The notes: generated by a model from the sequence alone, not told the origin. A stretch of 64,000 nucleotides of DNA from Cloacibacterium normanense (GCF_002943105.1 NZ_PTPZ01000003.1:432010-496009), one strand, 5' to 3'. Shown: positions 49,467 to 58,379, counted from the stretch's first letter. Numbers and translations are program-made.

Positions 49467-50678
49467 ATGAATAATAGACACGAACATCGCCTAAAAAATA
49501 AAAAATCTCTTTTCAAAAAATGGATGGGTAAATTCCATCTATGGCTAGGACTTTCCACAGGTCTTATTGTATTTATCGTAAGCATAACTGGCGCTTTGTA
49601 TGTTTTTAAAGAAGATATACAATATGCTCTAAGAAAAGATTTTATCTACCATTCAGAACAAAATATTGCTGGAAAATCAACTTTGCCTTTACGGGTTTTA
49701 GAACAAAAAATAAACGAACAAAATCCTGAAAAATATCCCTTGCATTGGGTAGAAATTCCCATTGATAAAAGTAAATCTTACAAGTTTTACTATTACGAAA
49801 GAAATCCTGATGCTTGGAATTATTTTGATGAATATCAAATTTATAAGACTGTTTATATTAATCCATTTACAGGGAAGATTCTTTCCGTTCAAGACGAGAA
49901 AAACGGATTTTTTAATATCGTTAAATTCATTCACTGGAGTTTTTTGCTTAATTCCGATTGGGGAAAATATGTGGTGGGAATTCCAGTTATCATTTTTGTT
50001 TTTATGCTAATTTCGGGTATCATTTTGTGGTGGCCAAGAAATAAAGCCGCCAGAAAACAACGCTTTTGGTTTCAGTGGAAAAATATTAAAAATTGGAAAC
50101 GAAAGAATTACGATTTGCACAGTATTTTAGGCTTTTATGCATCTTTTATTGCTCTTATTGTGGCAATGACAGGCCTTTTTTATTCGTTCTTTTTTATACA
50201 AGCATTTTTTTATTTTATTTTTTCGGGAGGAAATACGGTATATCCTGATTTTTCACATATAAAAACGAAAGACCCGATCGAAATGAAAAGTGCACAGACT
50301 TTAGATAAAATTGCACTGCAGGTTGAAAAGCATTATCCCAATTATTCAGCATATACAATAGATTTAGGGCATCCGCATTTAGACGATCATGAACATGAAA
50401 ATTTTACCGTTTATGTAAGAGGTTTAGAAGATAAATACTACATTTACAGCGAAATGATTTTTGATGAGAATTCTGGGAAACTTCTTCTGAACCGTCCTTA
50501 TGAAAAGAGAAATTTTGGAGAAAAATATGTGGCGGCCAATTATGACATTCACGTAGGGGCAATTTTGGGAACTTTTGGAAAAATCTTGGCATTTATATCC
50601 AGTTTGATTTGTGCAAGTTTACCCATCACAGGATTTTTAGTTTGGTGGGGTAGGAAAAAGAAGGTAAAACCCATGTAA
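49467..50678 (+). CDS. PepSY-associated transmembrane protein (iron-reductase type)
   Basis: A 403-residue protein with four membrane helices (about 27-48, 168-188, 217-240 and 370-392) and two periplasmic PepSY-like domains. FHLWLGLSTGLIVFIVSITG, FIHWSFLL and YDLHSILGFYASFIALIVAM carry His residues placed to bind heme. Such proteins (FoxB/PiuB family) reduce ferric siderophores in the periplasm. It follows the TonB receptor by 78 bases and probably shares its iron control. Confidence 0.9.
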   Translation: MNNRHEHRLKNKKSLFKKWMGKFHLWLGLSTGLIVFIVSITGALYVFKEDIQYALRKDFIYHSEQNIAGKSTLPLRVLEQKINEQNPEKYPLHWVEIPIDKSKSYKFYYYERNPDAWNYFDEYQIYKTVYINPFTGKILSVQDEKNGFFNIVKFIHWSFLLNSDWGKYVVGIPVIIFVFMLISGIILWWPRNKAARKQRFWFQWKNIKNWKRKNYDLHSILGFYASFIALIVAMTGLFYSFFFIQAFFYFIFSGGNTVYPDFSHIKTKDPIEMKSAQTLDKIALQVEKHYPNYSAYTIDLGHPHLDDHEHENFTVYVRGLEDKYYIYSEMIFDENSGKLLLNRPYEKRNFGEKYVAANYDIHVGAILGTFGKILAFISSLICASLPITGFLVWWGRKKKVKPM

Positions 50679-50811
50679 CACTCTATCATAAAATCCAAAT
50701 AAATAAAAATTATTTAAAACTTAAGTTTCAACAATTCACTAGAGAATTCTCACTTTGCTTACTTAAAAAAAGCAATTAAAGAAAAAAAAATCTTTGCGAT
50801 TCAAAAAAAAT

Positions 50812-50824
50812 CCCCCCCCCCCCC
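50812..50824. repeat. Homopolymer of 13 C
   Basis: An intergenic C13 run in otherwise AT-rich DNA, about 130 bases after the PepSY stop. The sequence around it is a decayed copy of the dispersed AAATCTTTGCG repeat. Confidence 0.9.
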
Positions 50825-50854
50825 AATAATTAGATTCCTAATCGCGAGTAAAAA

Positions 50855-51010
50855 ACACAACCCTGTCATTCTGAACGAAGCGTAGCGTAGTGAAGAATCT
50901 TTTCAAGAAGCAAAATATTTCAACTTCACGACTTTACCCCGCACTCATACCTCATAATTCATACCTCATAATTCATAATTCATAATTCATAACTCACGAC
51001 TTCACGACTC
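50855..51010. repeat. CATTCTGAACGAAGCG repeat and tandem CATAATT array
   Basis: Another copy of the AACCCTGTCATTCTGAACG unit (50858 on), followed by 7-bp CATAATT/CATACCT units up to the structured element at 51012. Confidence 0.8.
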
Positions 51011-51011
51011 A

Positions 51012-51348
51012 TTAAATATTAAAGAGATTGAAAGGGCAGAAATTCTTCAGTTCATTAGAAATTGACTTGCGATTGATGTCCTAGGAAACCGCAAGCGTTA
51101 AAAAAATGTTTAGCTTTTTCGTTAAAAAAGTCTGCTGTTTAAGCTCGGCATTCTGCCGAGTGAGTTTCAGAGTTTTTAGAAAAGGCTAAACATTTTTAGC
51201 TGAGGATTTCCAGACTTGAAACCTAGCGAAGCGGTTCGCCGATTCCTTTGGAAATAATAAAAATGGTTGAGGCAACTTTTGGTTCTCTTGGTTCAAGCCA
51301 AACCTAACGGAGTGGTTCGACGAAGTCAAAAGAACATACAATAAAAAA
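51012..51348. ncRNA. Structured dispersed repeat, copy C (with insertions)
   Basis: Third copy. The long stem is AAAAATGTTTAGCTTTTTC against GAAAAGGCTAAACATTTTT: the bases differ from copy A but still pair (one G-T pair). Two insertions of about 53 and 26 bases near the right end share the motif CCTARCGRAGYGGTTCGMCGA. The second splits the GTTCTCTTGG/CCAA-AAAGAAC hairpin. The following 51349-51609 is AT-rich with a GTATAGTT repeat and no clear gene. Confidence 0.7.
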
Positions 51349-51609
51349 TCACGCATCCTCCTACACTTTACCAAAGAATCCCAACATAACTGCTATGTTA
51401 TAGTATAGTTGTAGTATAGTTAAAGTATAGCAAAGATACTGATGAAGAATGTAAATCTTATATCTTCTTCATCTCATAAGAAGGGGAGAGTCTATTATCA
51501 AATCACTAAGAAATACAGAAAAACAAAGATTAATCTTAGCTTTTGTAAGGGATTTCGGTATTTATTTCCTAAAAAAAACTATTTTTACTTCATTAAAAAT
51601 GATAAAAAA

Positions 51610-52623
51610 ATGAAATTGACAAGAATTTTTGTTCCAATAGTAGCATCAGTGTTATTGTACAGTTGTGCTTCTAATAACCTATCCTACGAAGGAAAAGCTT
51701 TTAAAACCGCCTATGAATCCATTAAGGCAGATGAACTAAAGAAAAACCTTATGGTCATTGCTTCAGATGAGATGGAAGGCAGACAAACCGGCTCTGAAGG
51801 TCAAAAGAAAGCAGGCGTTTACATGATAGATTACTATAAAAACTTAGGCGTTTCTTATCCAAAAGCATTGGGGAGCTATTATCAAAAAGTACCTAAAGAA
51901 GCACTAAAAAGCAGAAGAGGAGAGCTTCCTGACTCAGAAAATATACTGGCATTTATAGAAGGAACAGAAAAACCAGAAGAAATCATCGTGATTTCTGCAC
52001 ATTATGACCACGTTGGAACCAATAATGGCGTAGTGTACAATGGTGCAGATGACGATGGAAGTGGAACAGTTGCGGTAATGGAAATCGCAGAAGCATTCCA
52101 ACAAGCCAAGAAAGCAGGAAAAGGTCCGAAACGTTCCATTCTTTTCTTACATGTAACAGGAGAAGAGCACGGCTTATTGGGTTCTAAATATTATTCAGAG
52201 AATCCCGTATTTGATTTAAAGAACACCGTAGTAAATCTTAATATCGACATGATTGGCAGAAGCGATAAAGAAAACGAAGGCAAGAATTATGTCTACGTCA
52301 TCGGTTCTGATATGCTTTCTACAGAACTGAAAAAAATAAATGTAGCAGCCAATAAAGCCACTCAAAATCTAGAACTCAATTATAAATATGATGATCCTAA
52401 TGACCCAATGAGATTATATTACAGAAGTGACCATTATAACTTTGCAAAACACGGCATTCCTGTAGCGTTTTTCTTTGACGGAATTCACGAAGATTATCAT
52501 CAACCAACAGATGATCCGGAGAAAATAGATTATCCATTACTTCAAAAAAGAGCACAATTGGTTTTTGCTACCGCTTGGGAATTAGCCAATCGCAAAGAGA
52601 GAATTGTGGTAGATAAAAAATAA
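51610..52623 (+). CDS. M28-family metallopeptidase lipoprotein
   Basis: A 337-residue lipoprotein if started at the ATG at 51610, which gives the signal peptide and lipobox VLLYSC (Cys18). An in-frame ATG 168 bases upstream would bury the signal, so I reject it. The M28 zinc ligands are seen: His in SAHYDHVG, Asp in GADDDGSG, the Glu pair in TGEEHGLLG, Asp in NIDMIGRS and His in EDYHQPTDD. It is probably an aminopeptidase of the envelope. Stand-alone gene. Confidence 0.92.
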   Translation: MKLTRIFVPIVASVLLYSCASNNLSYEGKAFKTAYESIKADELKKNLMVIASDEMEGRQTGSEGQKKAGVYMIDYYKNLGVSYPKALGSYYQKVPKEALKSRRGELPDSENILAFIEGTEKPEEIIVISAHYDHVGTNNGVVYNGADDDGSGTVAVMEIAEAFQQAKKAGKGPKRSILFLHVTGEEHGLLGSKYYSENPVFDLKNTVVNLNIDMIGRSDKENEGKNYVYVIGSDMLSTELKKINVAANKATQNLELNYKYDDPNDPMRLYYRSDHYNFAKHGIPVAFFFDGIHEDYHQPTDDPEKIDYPLLQKRAQLVFATAWELANRKERIVVDKK

Positions 52624-52668
52624 TTGAAATATTTTCAATTTTCAATTCTCCATTTTTAATTAAAAAAG

Positions 52669-52740
52669 TAGCCCCACCAAGAATCGAACTTGGATCTAAA
52701 GTTTAGGAAACTTCTATTCTATCCATTGAACTATGAGGCC
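52669..52740 (-). tRNA. tRNA-Arg (anticodon CCT)
   Basis: On the minus strand the sequence folds as a tRNA. Acceptor GGCCTCA pairs with TGGGGCT, with two G-T pairs. The D arm is TTCAATGGAT, the anticodon stem GAAGT/ACTTT has loop TTCCTAA (anticodon CCT), and the T arm CCAAG-TTCGATT-CTTGG is canonical. The CCA is not encoded. Confidence 0.93.
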
Positions 52741-53003
52741 AAAATTTATGAATTTAAAAATAAGAAAATATATTCAATAAAAACATTGATTTTTATCAAT
52801 AGGAGCAGTTTCGCACTGACCATTCTAAGATAAATGCATGAAATAAACCTTTTAGAAATGCCAGATTTTTTATGGATAAAAATATACCTTTGAAATCAAT
52901 GGTAAGAATAAAACCAAAAAACAAATCACCAAAATAAAAAACGACTACATAGTGAAAGATAAATTCACCCTTTTCTTTAGATTTTATTCATCATCAGAAA
53001 TCA

Positions 53004-53031
53004 TTGATGCAGTTTTATTTTCTTAATTTTG
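53004..53031 (+). promoter_or_regulatory. Promoter of the short-chain dehydrogenase gene
   Basis: TTG (53004-53006), 17 bases, then TAATTTTG (53024-53031), an exact match to the Bacteroidota consensus. It fixes the start at 53055. The rest of the gap 52741-53054 shows nothing. Confidence 0.7.
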
Positions 53032-53054
53032 CAAACAGTATAAATATAAAAGTT

Positions 53055-53768
53055 ATGAATTTAAAAGGTAAAAATGCACTCATCACAGGTGGTGGAAGAG
53101 GTCTTGGGAAAGCGGTTGCTATCGCTTTGGCAAATGAAGGCGTAAATGTAGGAATTACGGGTAGAAATGAAGAACATCTAAAGTCTACCGTTGCAGAATT
53201 GGAGAAATTGGGGGTAAAAGCAGTCTATTCTGTTTTTAATGTAGAAGAAATGGCTCAAGTAGAACAAGGCGTAGCTTCTATCGCTTCTCAACTGGGTGGA
53301 ATAGACATTTTAATCAATAACGCTGGAGTAGGTGATTTTGGTAGTTTCGAAGATATGCCAGTAGAAACTTGGGAAAAAGTAATGAAGGTAAATCTTTTTG
53401 GCGTATATTACGTTGCAAAAGCAACTTTGCCTTATATCAAACAAAATAAAGAAGGAGATATTGTAAATGTAGCGTCAACTGCTGGATTAAAAGGCGGTCC
53501 GAATATGTCAGCGTACTGTGCTTCTAAAGCTGCGGTAATTTCGCTTTCTCAATCATTGATGGCTGAACTTAGAAAATTCAATATTCGTGTAATAACCTTA
53601 ACACCAAGTACCATTGCTACTGATATGAGTATAGAAGGTAAACTTACTGATGGAAACCCAGAAAAAGTGCTTCAACCAGAAGATTTCGCAGAATGGGTGA
53701 GAGATATTTTGAAAATGAACAGAAGAGCCATGATTGCTAATGCTTCTATTTTCTCTACCAATCCATAA
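53055..53768 (+). CDS. Short-chain dehydrogenase/reductase (FabG-like)
   Basis: A 237-residue classical SDR with Rossmann fold. The cofactor loop is TGGGRGLG (about 12-19), NNAGVG follows, and the catalytic set is Ser in VASTAGLKG and YCASK. It is an NAD(P)-dependent ketoreductase of the 3-oxoacyl-ACP reductase type. Its isolated place, away from fatty-acid genes, suggests a specialised substrate. It begins at the ATG at 53055, just after a consensus promoter. A terminator follows. Confidence 0.92.
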   Translation: MNLKGKNALITGGGRGLGKAVAIALANEGVNVGITGRNEEHLKSTVAELEKLGVKAVYSVFNVEEMAQVEQGVASIASQLGGIDILINNAGVGDFGSFEDMPVETWEKVMKVNLFGVYYVAKATLPYIKQNKEGDIVNVASTAGLKGGPNMSAYCASKAAVISLSQSLMAELRKFNIRVITLTPSTIATDMSIEGKLTDGNPEKVLQPEDFAEWVRDILKMNRRAMIANASIFSTNP

Positions 53769-53790
53769 GAATTGCATCTACAATATTTAA

Positions 53791-53818
53791 AAAATCCATC
53801 GCTTTTGATGGATTTTTT
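53791..53818 (+). terminator. Intrinsic terminator
   Basis: AAAATCCATC-GCTTTT-GATGGATTTT, then T. Confidence 0.88.
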
Positions 53819-53881
53819 GCTTTCAATATTCTACATTTGGAGTGAACAATTCTTTTGTTTGCAATTTAGAATGATAAAAAT

Positions 53882-54445
53882 ATGAGTGAGATTTTAAGAC
53901 GTCAAATTGAGAATATTACACCATTAACGGACCAAGAGTTCGAGTATATTCTGTCTCATTTTACCTTGAAAAAATTAAAAAAGCATCAGATTTTAACTCA
54001 AGAAGGAGATGCGGTACAAAATGATTATTTTGTGATGAATGGTTTGTTAAAAGCTTCTTACCTGAATCAAGAAGGCAAAGAACATATTATGCAATTTGCA
54101 ATGGAAGATTGGTGGATTACCGATTATCAAGCCTATTTTAATCAAACGGAAGCTACTTTTAGTATTGATGCTTTAGAACCTACAGAAGTGCTTTCTTTAT
54201 CGCTTTATAACCGAGAGAAACTCTGTGCAGATATGCATAAAATGGAGCATTTTTTCAGAAAAAAGTCGAATAATGGCTATGTAGCGCTCCAACGAAGAAT
54301 TTTGTCTTTGCTCAATAGCAATGCCAAAGAACGCTATGAACAATTTATTTCTCAATATCCTACACTTTTACAGCGATTGCCCAAAACATTAATCGCTTCA
54401 TATTTAGGAGTTTCCAGAGAAACGCTGAGTCGGCTTTCGGTGTAA
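53882..54445 (+). CDS. Crp/Fnr-family regulator
   Basis: A 187-residue protein. The beta-roll is at about 20-120 (HQILTQEGDAVQNDYFVMNG, EHIMQFAMEDWWITDYQAY). The C-terminal HTH is LPKTLIASYLGVSRETLSRL, ending only a few residues later, so the wing is short. There is no Cys cluster. A CRP-like TGTGA-N6-TCACA site follows its stop, upstream of the DJ-1-like gene, making that gene a likely target. Confidence 0.86.
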   Translation: MSEILRRQIENITPLTDQEFEYILSHFTLKKLKKHQILTQEGDAVQNDYFVMNGLLKASYLNQEGKEHIMQFAMEDWWITDYQAYFNQTEATFSIDALEPTEVLSLSLYNREKLCADMHKMEHFFRKKSNNGYVALQRRILSLLNSNAKERYEQFISQYPTLLQRLPKTLIASYLGVSRETLSRLSV

Positions 54446-54513
54446 TGTGATGTAGGTCACAAAAAAGTTGTGAGGTAGGTCCTATTGTTTGTGGGAAGTT
54501 GGATTTACCTTTG
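54446..54513 (+). promoter_or_regulatory. CRP-type site and promoter of the DJ-1-like gene
   Basis: TGTGATGTAGGTCACA (54446-54461) has perfect TGTGA-N6-TCACA half-sites. The promoter is TTG (54485-54487), 18 bases, TACCTTTG (54506-54513). The site centre is about 56 bases from the -7 box, near the class I position (-61.5). Confidence 0.6.
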
Positions 54514-54533
54514 TAGTGTTAAATCATTAAAAA

Positions 54534-55328
54534 ATGAATAGTAAAATGAGTCAGAACAAGTTTTTATCAAAGATAATTTTCTTAACGAGTTGTATTCTTT
54601 TTTTAGGAATCAACATGGTAAATGCACAAACAATTAAATCTAACAAAATGAGCAAAAAAGTATTATTCGTGGTAACGAGCCACGGCGAATTAGGAAACAC
54701 TGGTGAAGCTACCGGTTATTATTTAGGTGAAGTTACGCATCCTTGGTCTGTACTAGTAGATGCTGGTTACGAAATAGATTTCGTGAGTCCAAAAGGAGGA
54801 AATCCGCCGTATTATGGAAATACTCCAGATGATAAGGTTAATGAAAGATTTTTGGCAGATGAATATTACCAAAATAAAATTCAGAACACCATGAAACCTT
54901 CAGAAGTAAATCCAGATGAATATGTGGCGATTCTTTATGCAGGAGGTCACGGTACGATGTGGGATTTTGCAGATAATGAAGAACTGGCACTAATCGCTCA
55001 AAAAATCTACGAAAAAAATGGAGTAGTAAGTGCGGTTTGTCACGGTCCAGCTGGATTGGTGAACATTAAACTCAGCAATGGAAAATATTTGGTAGATGGC
55101 AAAAAAATCAACGCTTTTACCAATGAAGAAGAAGCTGCTGTGAAATTAGAAAATGTAGTTCCTTTTAGCTTAGAATCTAAATTAATAGAACGTGGAGCTA
55201 AGTTTGAAAAATCAGGTTTATGGCAAACTCACGTTGCGGTAGACGAAAGAGTGGTAACAGGACAAAATCCTCAATCCGCTCATGCAGTTGGCGAAGCTGT
55301 TTTAGAAGAACTTAAAAAACTTCAATAA
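54534..55328 (+). CDS. DJ-1/PfpI-family protein (Hsp31-like), exported
   Basis: A 264-residue protein. A signal peptide (to about residue 32, NMVNAQ) precedes a DJ-1/PfpI domain. The nucleophile Cys is in AVCHGPAGL, with SHGELGNTGEATGYY, PWSVLVDAGYEIDFVSPKGG and GGHGTMWDF typical of class I Hsp31/glyoxalase III-like members. These remove methylglyoxal or repair glycated groups. Export is unusual for the family. An internal ATG before KKVLFVV could give a cytosolic form. Confidence 0.88.
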   Translation: MNSKMSQNKFLSKIIFLTSCILFLGINMVNAQTIKSNKMSKKVLFVVTSHGELGNTGEATGYYLGEVTHPWSVLVDAGYEIDFVSPKGGNPPYYGNTPDDKVNERFLADEYYQNKIQNTMKPSEVNPDEYVAILYAGGHGTMWDFADNEELALIAQKIYEKNGVVSAVCHGPAGLVNIKLSNGKYLVDGKKINAFTNEEEAAVKLENVVPFSLESKLIERGAKFEKSGLWQTHVAVDERVVTGQNPQSAHAVGEAVLEELKKLQ

Positions 55329-55340
55329 TTGATAATAAAA

Positions 55341-55368
55341 AAGAGACTGATTCAGTCTCTTTTTTTGT
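55341..55368 (+). terminator. Intrinsic terminator
   Basis: AAGAGACTGA-T-TCAGTCTCTT followed by T6. Confidence 0.85.
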
Positions 55369-55405
55369 TTTTTTTAGCGGTTGCTGATTTTTTGTGCAAT
55401 GCTTT

Positions 55406-55852
55406 TTATGGGATTTGAATAATTCCACAAAATTTTAGTTTTCCATTTTCTTTTATAAAAGTCAATAGCGCACCAGCTCCTTCAAATCCTGTTTTAGAGT
55501 CTGGTTTCGCTGTTTGAAATCCTAAAGTATATTGTTGGTTTTCAGAATCATAATTGATTTTGTTTTTTCGTAAACTTTTATATTCTAAAAAAGGAATAAT
55601 GTCTTTTAAGTAGTTTGTAATTTGTTTGTTACTAATGTTAGATTCTAATGAATCAGTTTCACAAATTGAACAATAAAAATTCTCACAGAAAAAATTAGAA
55701 ATTTGAATTTCACTCAAACTTTTATTTTCGTAATTGTTTTGTATTGTTTTTACATTGGTTAAAATCTCCTTTTTAATTTGTATTAGGTTTTGTTGTGCTT
55801 GATATAAAAAACAGATTGAAAAAAAGATTAGAAATAAAATTCGTTTTGTCAT
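55406..55852 (-). CDS. Secreted protein of unknown function
   Basis: A 148-residue protein if started at the ATG at 55852 (signal KRILFLIFFSICFLYQAQ). The form from 55888 adds 12 residues before the signal. Three Cys sit in NFFCENFYCSICETD. The C-terminal half (YTLGFQTAKPDSKTGFEGAG) looks like a small beta domain. Not recognised. Confidence 0.6.
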   Translation of the reverse strand: MTKRILFLIFFSICFLYQAQQNLIQIKKEILTNVKTIQNNYENKSLSEIQISNFFCENFYCSICETDSLESNISNKQITNYLKDIIPFLEYKSLRKNKINYDSENQQYTLGFQTAKPDSKTGFEGAGALLTFIKENGKLKFCGIIQIP

Positions 55853-56051
55853 TTTTGGAAATTTTATAGCAATACGCATATAATCCAAATATACGAAAGT
55901 TTTAAAAAAGAACTAAATATCCTCAAACAAACAGTAAATCTTAAAATTTCACCACTTTTAGTTTATTCCAAAGGAAAGTATAAGTAAAGGGTAAGAGAAT
56001 ATGAATTGATGATATAAAAATTGTATTTTTAATCATTTAGGCCTCAAAAAC

Positions 56052-56073
56052 ATGACATTTGTCATATTTTTTG
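56052..56073 (+). promoter_or_regulatory. FNR-type palindrome upstream of the ATP synthase genes
   Basis: The perfect palindrome ATGACATTTGTCAT (56052-56065) is followed by TATTTTTTG. Another TAGTTTTA box lies 39 bases from the site centre (56094-56101). Which box is used is unclear, so activation or repression cannot be told. Confidence 0.5.
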
Positions 56074-56117
56074 TCATTCCGCTCAGTTTTACATAGTTTT
56101 ACACCAAATTAAAAACA

Positions 56118-56381
56118 ATGGCTCTACAAGACCAAAATACTCCGAAAACCACTGAAGAACAAAAGGAAGAGTACAAGAAAAATCCCATGCGCTTGTACGG
56201 AATTTATTCTTCCATCGTGTTTCAGATGTTGGCCATCATTGCTTTAGGATTTTGGGGCGGGAAGAAAATTAATGATTATCTAGAATTGCCCAATGATTTA
56301 TTAACCGTTGCCATTGGATTATCAGGATTAGGATTAGCCTTGTACAGTACCTTAAAACAATTAGAAAATATAAACAAATAA
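56118..56381 (+). CDS. AtpZ/AtpI-like ATP synthase assembly protein
   Basis: An 87-residue protein with two membrane helices (about 33-52 and 62-80) and the family pattern FQMLAIIALGFWGGKKINDYL. It is the first gene of the atp operon and is thought to help assemble the c-ring or carry Mg. Six bases separate it from the next gene. Confidence 0.85.
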   Translation: MALQDQNTPKTTEEQKEEYKKNPMRLYGIYSSIVFQMLAIIALGFWGGKKINDYLELPNDLLTVAIGLSGLGLALYSTLKQLENINK

Positions 56382-56386
56382 CTCGC

Positions 56387-56758
56387 ATGAAACAGTCTAC
56401 CTCTTGGTTATACATTGTTCTTTTTATTCTGGTCTTTTTTTTACATTTTGCGATATGGCAACTTTATGTAAATGACTTTCAAGTGATATTTATTCGCTAT
56501 TATCTTTTCTTAACCATTTTATTTATGATGGTCATCACCATTATGTCTATTGTCAAAAAGATTTATCCCGAGTATATCGGTTTTACTTTTATGGGACTCA
56601 TGCTCTTTAAGTTGAGTGTTATGTTTTTGGTAATGAATAAATTACAGTTATCTGAGGTGCCGTATCACAAGTATCATTTTATACCGCCTTATCTTGTTTC
56701 TTTACTATTAGAAACATTGTTCGCAATCGGTTTATTGAAAGAACAAAAAAATAACTAA
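56387..56758 (+). CDS. Four-helix membrane protein of the atp operon
   Basis: A 123-residue hydrophobic protein with four predicted helices (about 6-24, 33-54, 63-82 and 100-118). It takes the place of AtpI/AtpR-type proteins between atpZ and atpB in flavobacteria. No catalytic motif. Cotranscribed with its neighbours. Confidence 0.7.
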   Translation: MKQSTSWLYIVLFILVFFLHFAIWQLYVNDFQVIFIRYYLFLTILFMMVITIMSIVKKIYPEYIGFTFMGLMLFKLSVMFLVMNKLQLSEVPYHKYHFIPPYLVSLLLETLFAIGLLKEQKNN

Positions 56759-56765
56759 TTCATAC

Positions 56766-56796
56766 TTTGTTAATTTGTTTTTTTATCATATTTTTG
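56766..56796 (+). promoter_or_regulatory. Internal promoter before atpB
   Basis: TTTG (56766-56769), 19 bases, TATTTTTG (56789-56796), 26 bases before the atpB ATG. It probably drives the main synthase transcript independently of the upstream FNR-type site. Confidence 0.6.
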
Positions 56797-56822
56797 CAAA
56801 ACTTTTAAAATAACATAAATCA

Positions 56823-57983
56823 ATGCTGAAAAGAGGAGTTTTATTAATCGGTTTTTTATCTACATTTTCACTTTCTTTGGCGCAACACCATGAGGCTGCA
56901 GCAGAAACTAAACCTGCTACAGAAACGAAAGTTGTAAGTGCTGAAGAAGCAGAAAAAGAACAAATAAAGAAAGAAAATAAGGAGTTTATAGACCATCACT
57001 TGTTAGATGCTCACAGCTTTGATATTATGGTGGAAAAGAAAGCAGACGGTACAGAACACCACATCGGTTTTCCACTTCCTGTTATTTTCTATGATGAAGC
57101 AAACGGTCTTCACGCATTCATGAGTTCAGAATTTCACCACGGTAAAGAAATGAAAGATGTTCATGGCAAAAAATACAACGTAGTAGAAAGCAAAGGTGCA
57201 AACTACGCTCTTTACCACGAAAAAATTGTAAAAACAGATGCTTCTGGTGCCATTACTTTAGATGACCACGGTCACGCTACCAATGCAAAAGTTTTAGATT
57301 TATCTATCACGAAAAGTGTTTTAATGATTCTATGTGCATCATTATTGATGATTGTAATTTTCGGTTCTATGGCTAGAAATTATAAAAAATCACCAATTCC
57401 TACAGGTGCAGGTAAATTATTCGAACCACTGGTAATCTTCATCAGAGATGAAATTGCGATTCCAAACATCGGACCGAAATATCACAAATATATTTCTTAT
57501 TTATTGACTATTTTCTTCTTCATTTTATTCCTAAACGTATTTGGTTTATTACCTTTCGGGATTAATGTAACAGGGAATTTAGCCATTACAGCTGCTTTAG
57601 CAATTTTTACCTTCATCATTACGCAGTTTACGGCAAACAGAAACTATTGGCAACACATTTTCTGGATGCCAGGTTTACCGTTCTTAATGAAATTGGTAAT
57701 GATTCCTATTGAATTAATCGGGATGATCATTAAGCCGTTTGCATTGTTAATACGTCTTTTTGCAAACATGTCTGCAGGTCACATCGTAATTATGTCATTA
57801 ATTGCAATGATTTATTACTTCCAAAATGTAATTGCAGGCGTTGCATTCCCATTCTTAACATTTGTATTGTATTTATTAGAGATATTAGTAGCATTCTTAC
57901 AAGCGTATATCTTCACCATGCTTTCTGCGGTTTACTTCGGTATGGCAAATGAAGAACACCACCACGAAGAAGCTCATCACTAA
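56823..57983 (+). CDS. atpB: ATP synthase Fo subunit a
   Basis: A 386-residue protein, longer than the usual 240-270. It has a signal peptide (to about 20), a soluble His/Glu-rich N-terminal domain of about 140 residues typical of Bacteroidota AtpB, then five or six helices. The essential Arg lies in FALLIRLFANMSAGH. It forms the proton half-channels against the c-ring. The His-rich tail (EEHHHEEAHH) is striking but common in the group. Confidence 0.96.
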   Translation: MLKRGVLLIGFLSTFSLSLAQHHEAAAETKPATETKVVSAEEAEKEQIKKENKEFIDHHLLDAHSFDIMVEKKADGTEHHIGFPLPVIFYDEANGLHAFMSSEFHHGKEMKDVHGKKYNVVESKGANYALYHEKIVKTDASGAITLDDHGHATNAKVLDLSITKSVLMILCASLLMIVIFGSMARNYKKSPIPTGAGKLFEPLVIFIRDEIAIPNIGPKYHKYISYLLTIFFFILFLNVFGLLPFGINVTGNLAITAALAIFTFIITQFTANRNYWQHIFWMPGLPFLMKLVMIPIELIGMIIKPFALLIRLFANMSAGHIVIMSLIAMIYYFQNVIAGVAFPFLTFVLYLLEILVAFLQAYIFTMLSAVYFGMANEEHHHEEAHH

Positions 57984-58099
57984 TAAGAGCCAAGTTGAAA
58001 GAGCCAAGAGCCAAGTAAAAAGTTATCATTTTGAACTCGAAACTCGGATTTCAAAACTCAAAACATAAAAGTAGAAACTAATTTTTAAAATTATATATT

Positions 58100-58294
58100 A
58101 TGGAAATTCCAAAACTAGTAGGTGCAGGTTTAGTAGTAATCGGAGCAGGTTTAGGTATCGGTAAAATCGGTGCTGCTGCTTTAGAAGGTATGGCTCGTCA
58201 GCCAGAACAAGCTGGTAAATTACAAACTGCAATGCTTATTGCTGCTGCACTAGTTGAAGGTCTTGCATTTGCTGCATTATTTGCTGTAAACTAA
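58100..58294 (+). CDS. atpE: ATP synthase Fo subunit c
   Basis: A 64-residue two-helix proteolipid. The polar loop is GMARQPEQ, and the ion carrier is Glu53 in ALVEGLAF. The residues around it (no Ser/Thr after Glu) favour protons over sodium. It is followed by a terminator-like hairpin. Confidence 0.96.
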   Translation: MEIPKLVGAGLVVIGAGLGIGKIGAAALEGMARQPEQAGKLQTAMLIAAALVEGLAFAALFAVN

Positions 58295-58305
58295 GACTCA
58301 AAAAA

Positions 58306-58347
58306 ATAGCACTCACCCGTAACGGTTGGTTACGGGAAGTGTTTTTA
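58306..58347 (+). terminator. Hairpin after atpE
   Basis: CACTCACCCGTAAC pairs with GTTACGGGAAGTG around GGTTG, followed by T5. Within the operon it likely acts as an attenuator or 3' stabiliser that keeps subunit c mRNA more abundant. Confidence 0.75.
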
Positions 58348-58379
58348 AAAATTAAATAAAAAAAATATATAAAAATCTT

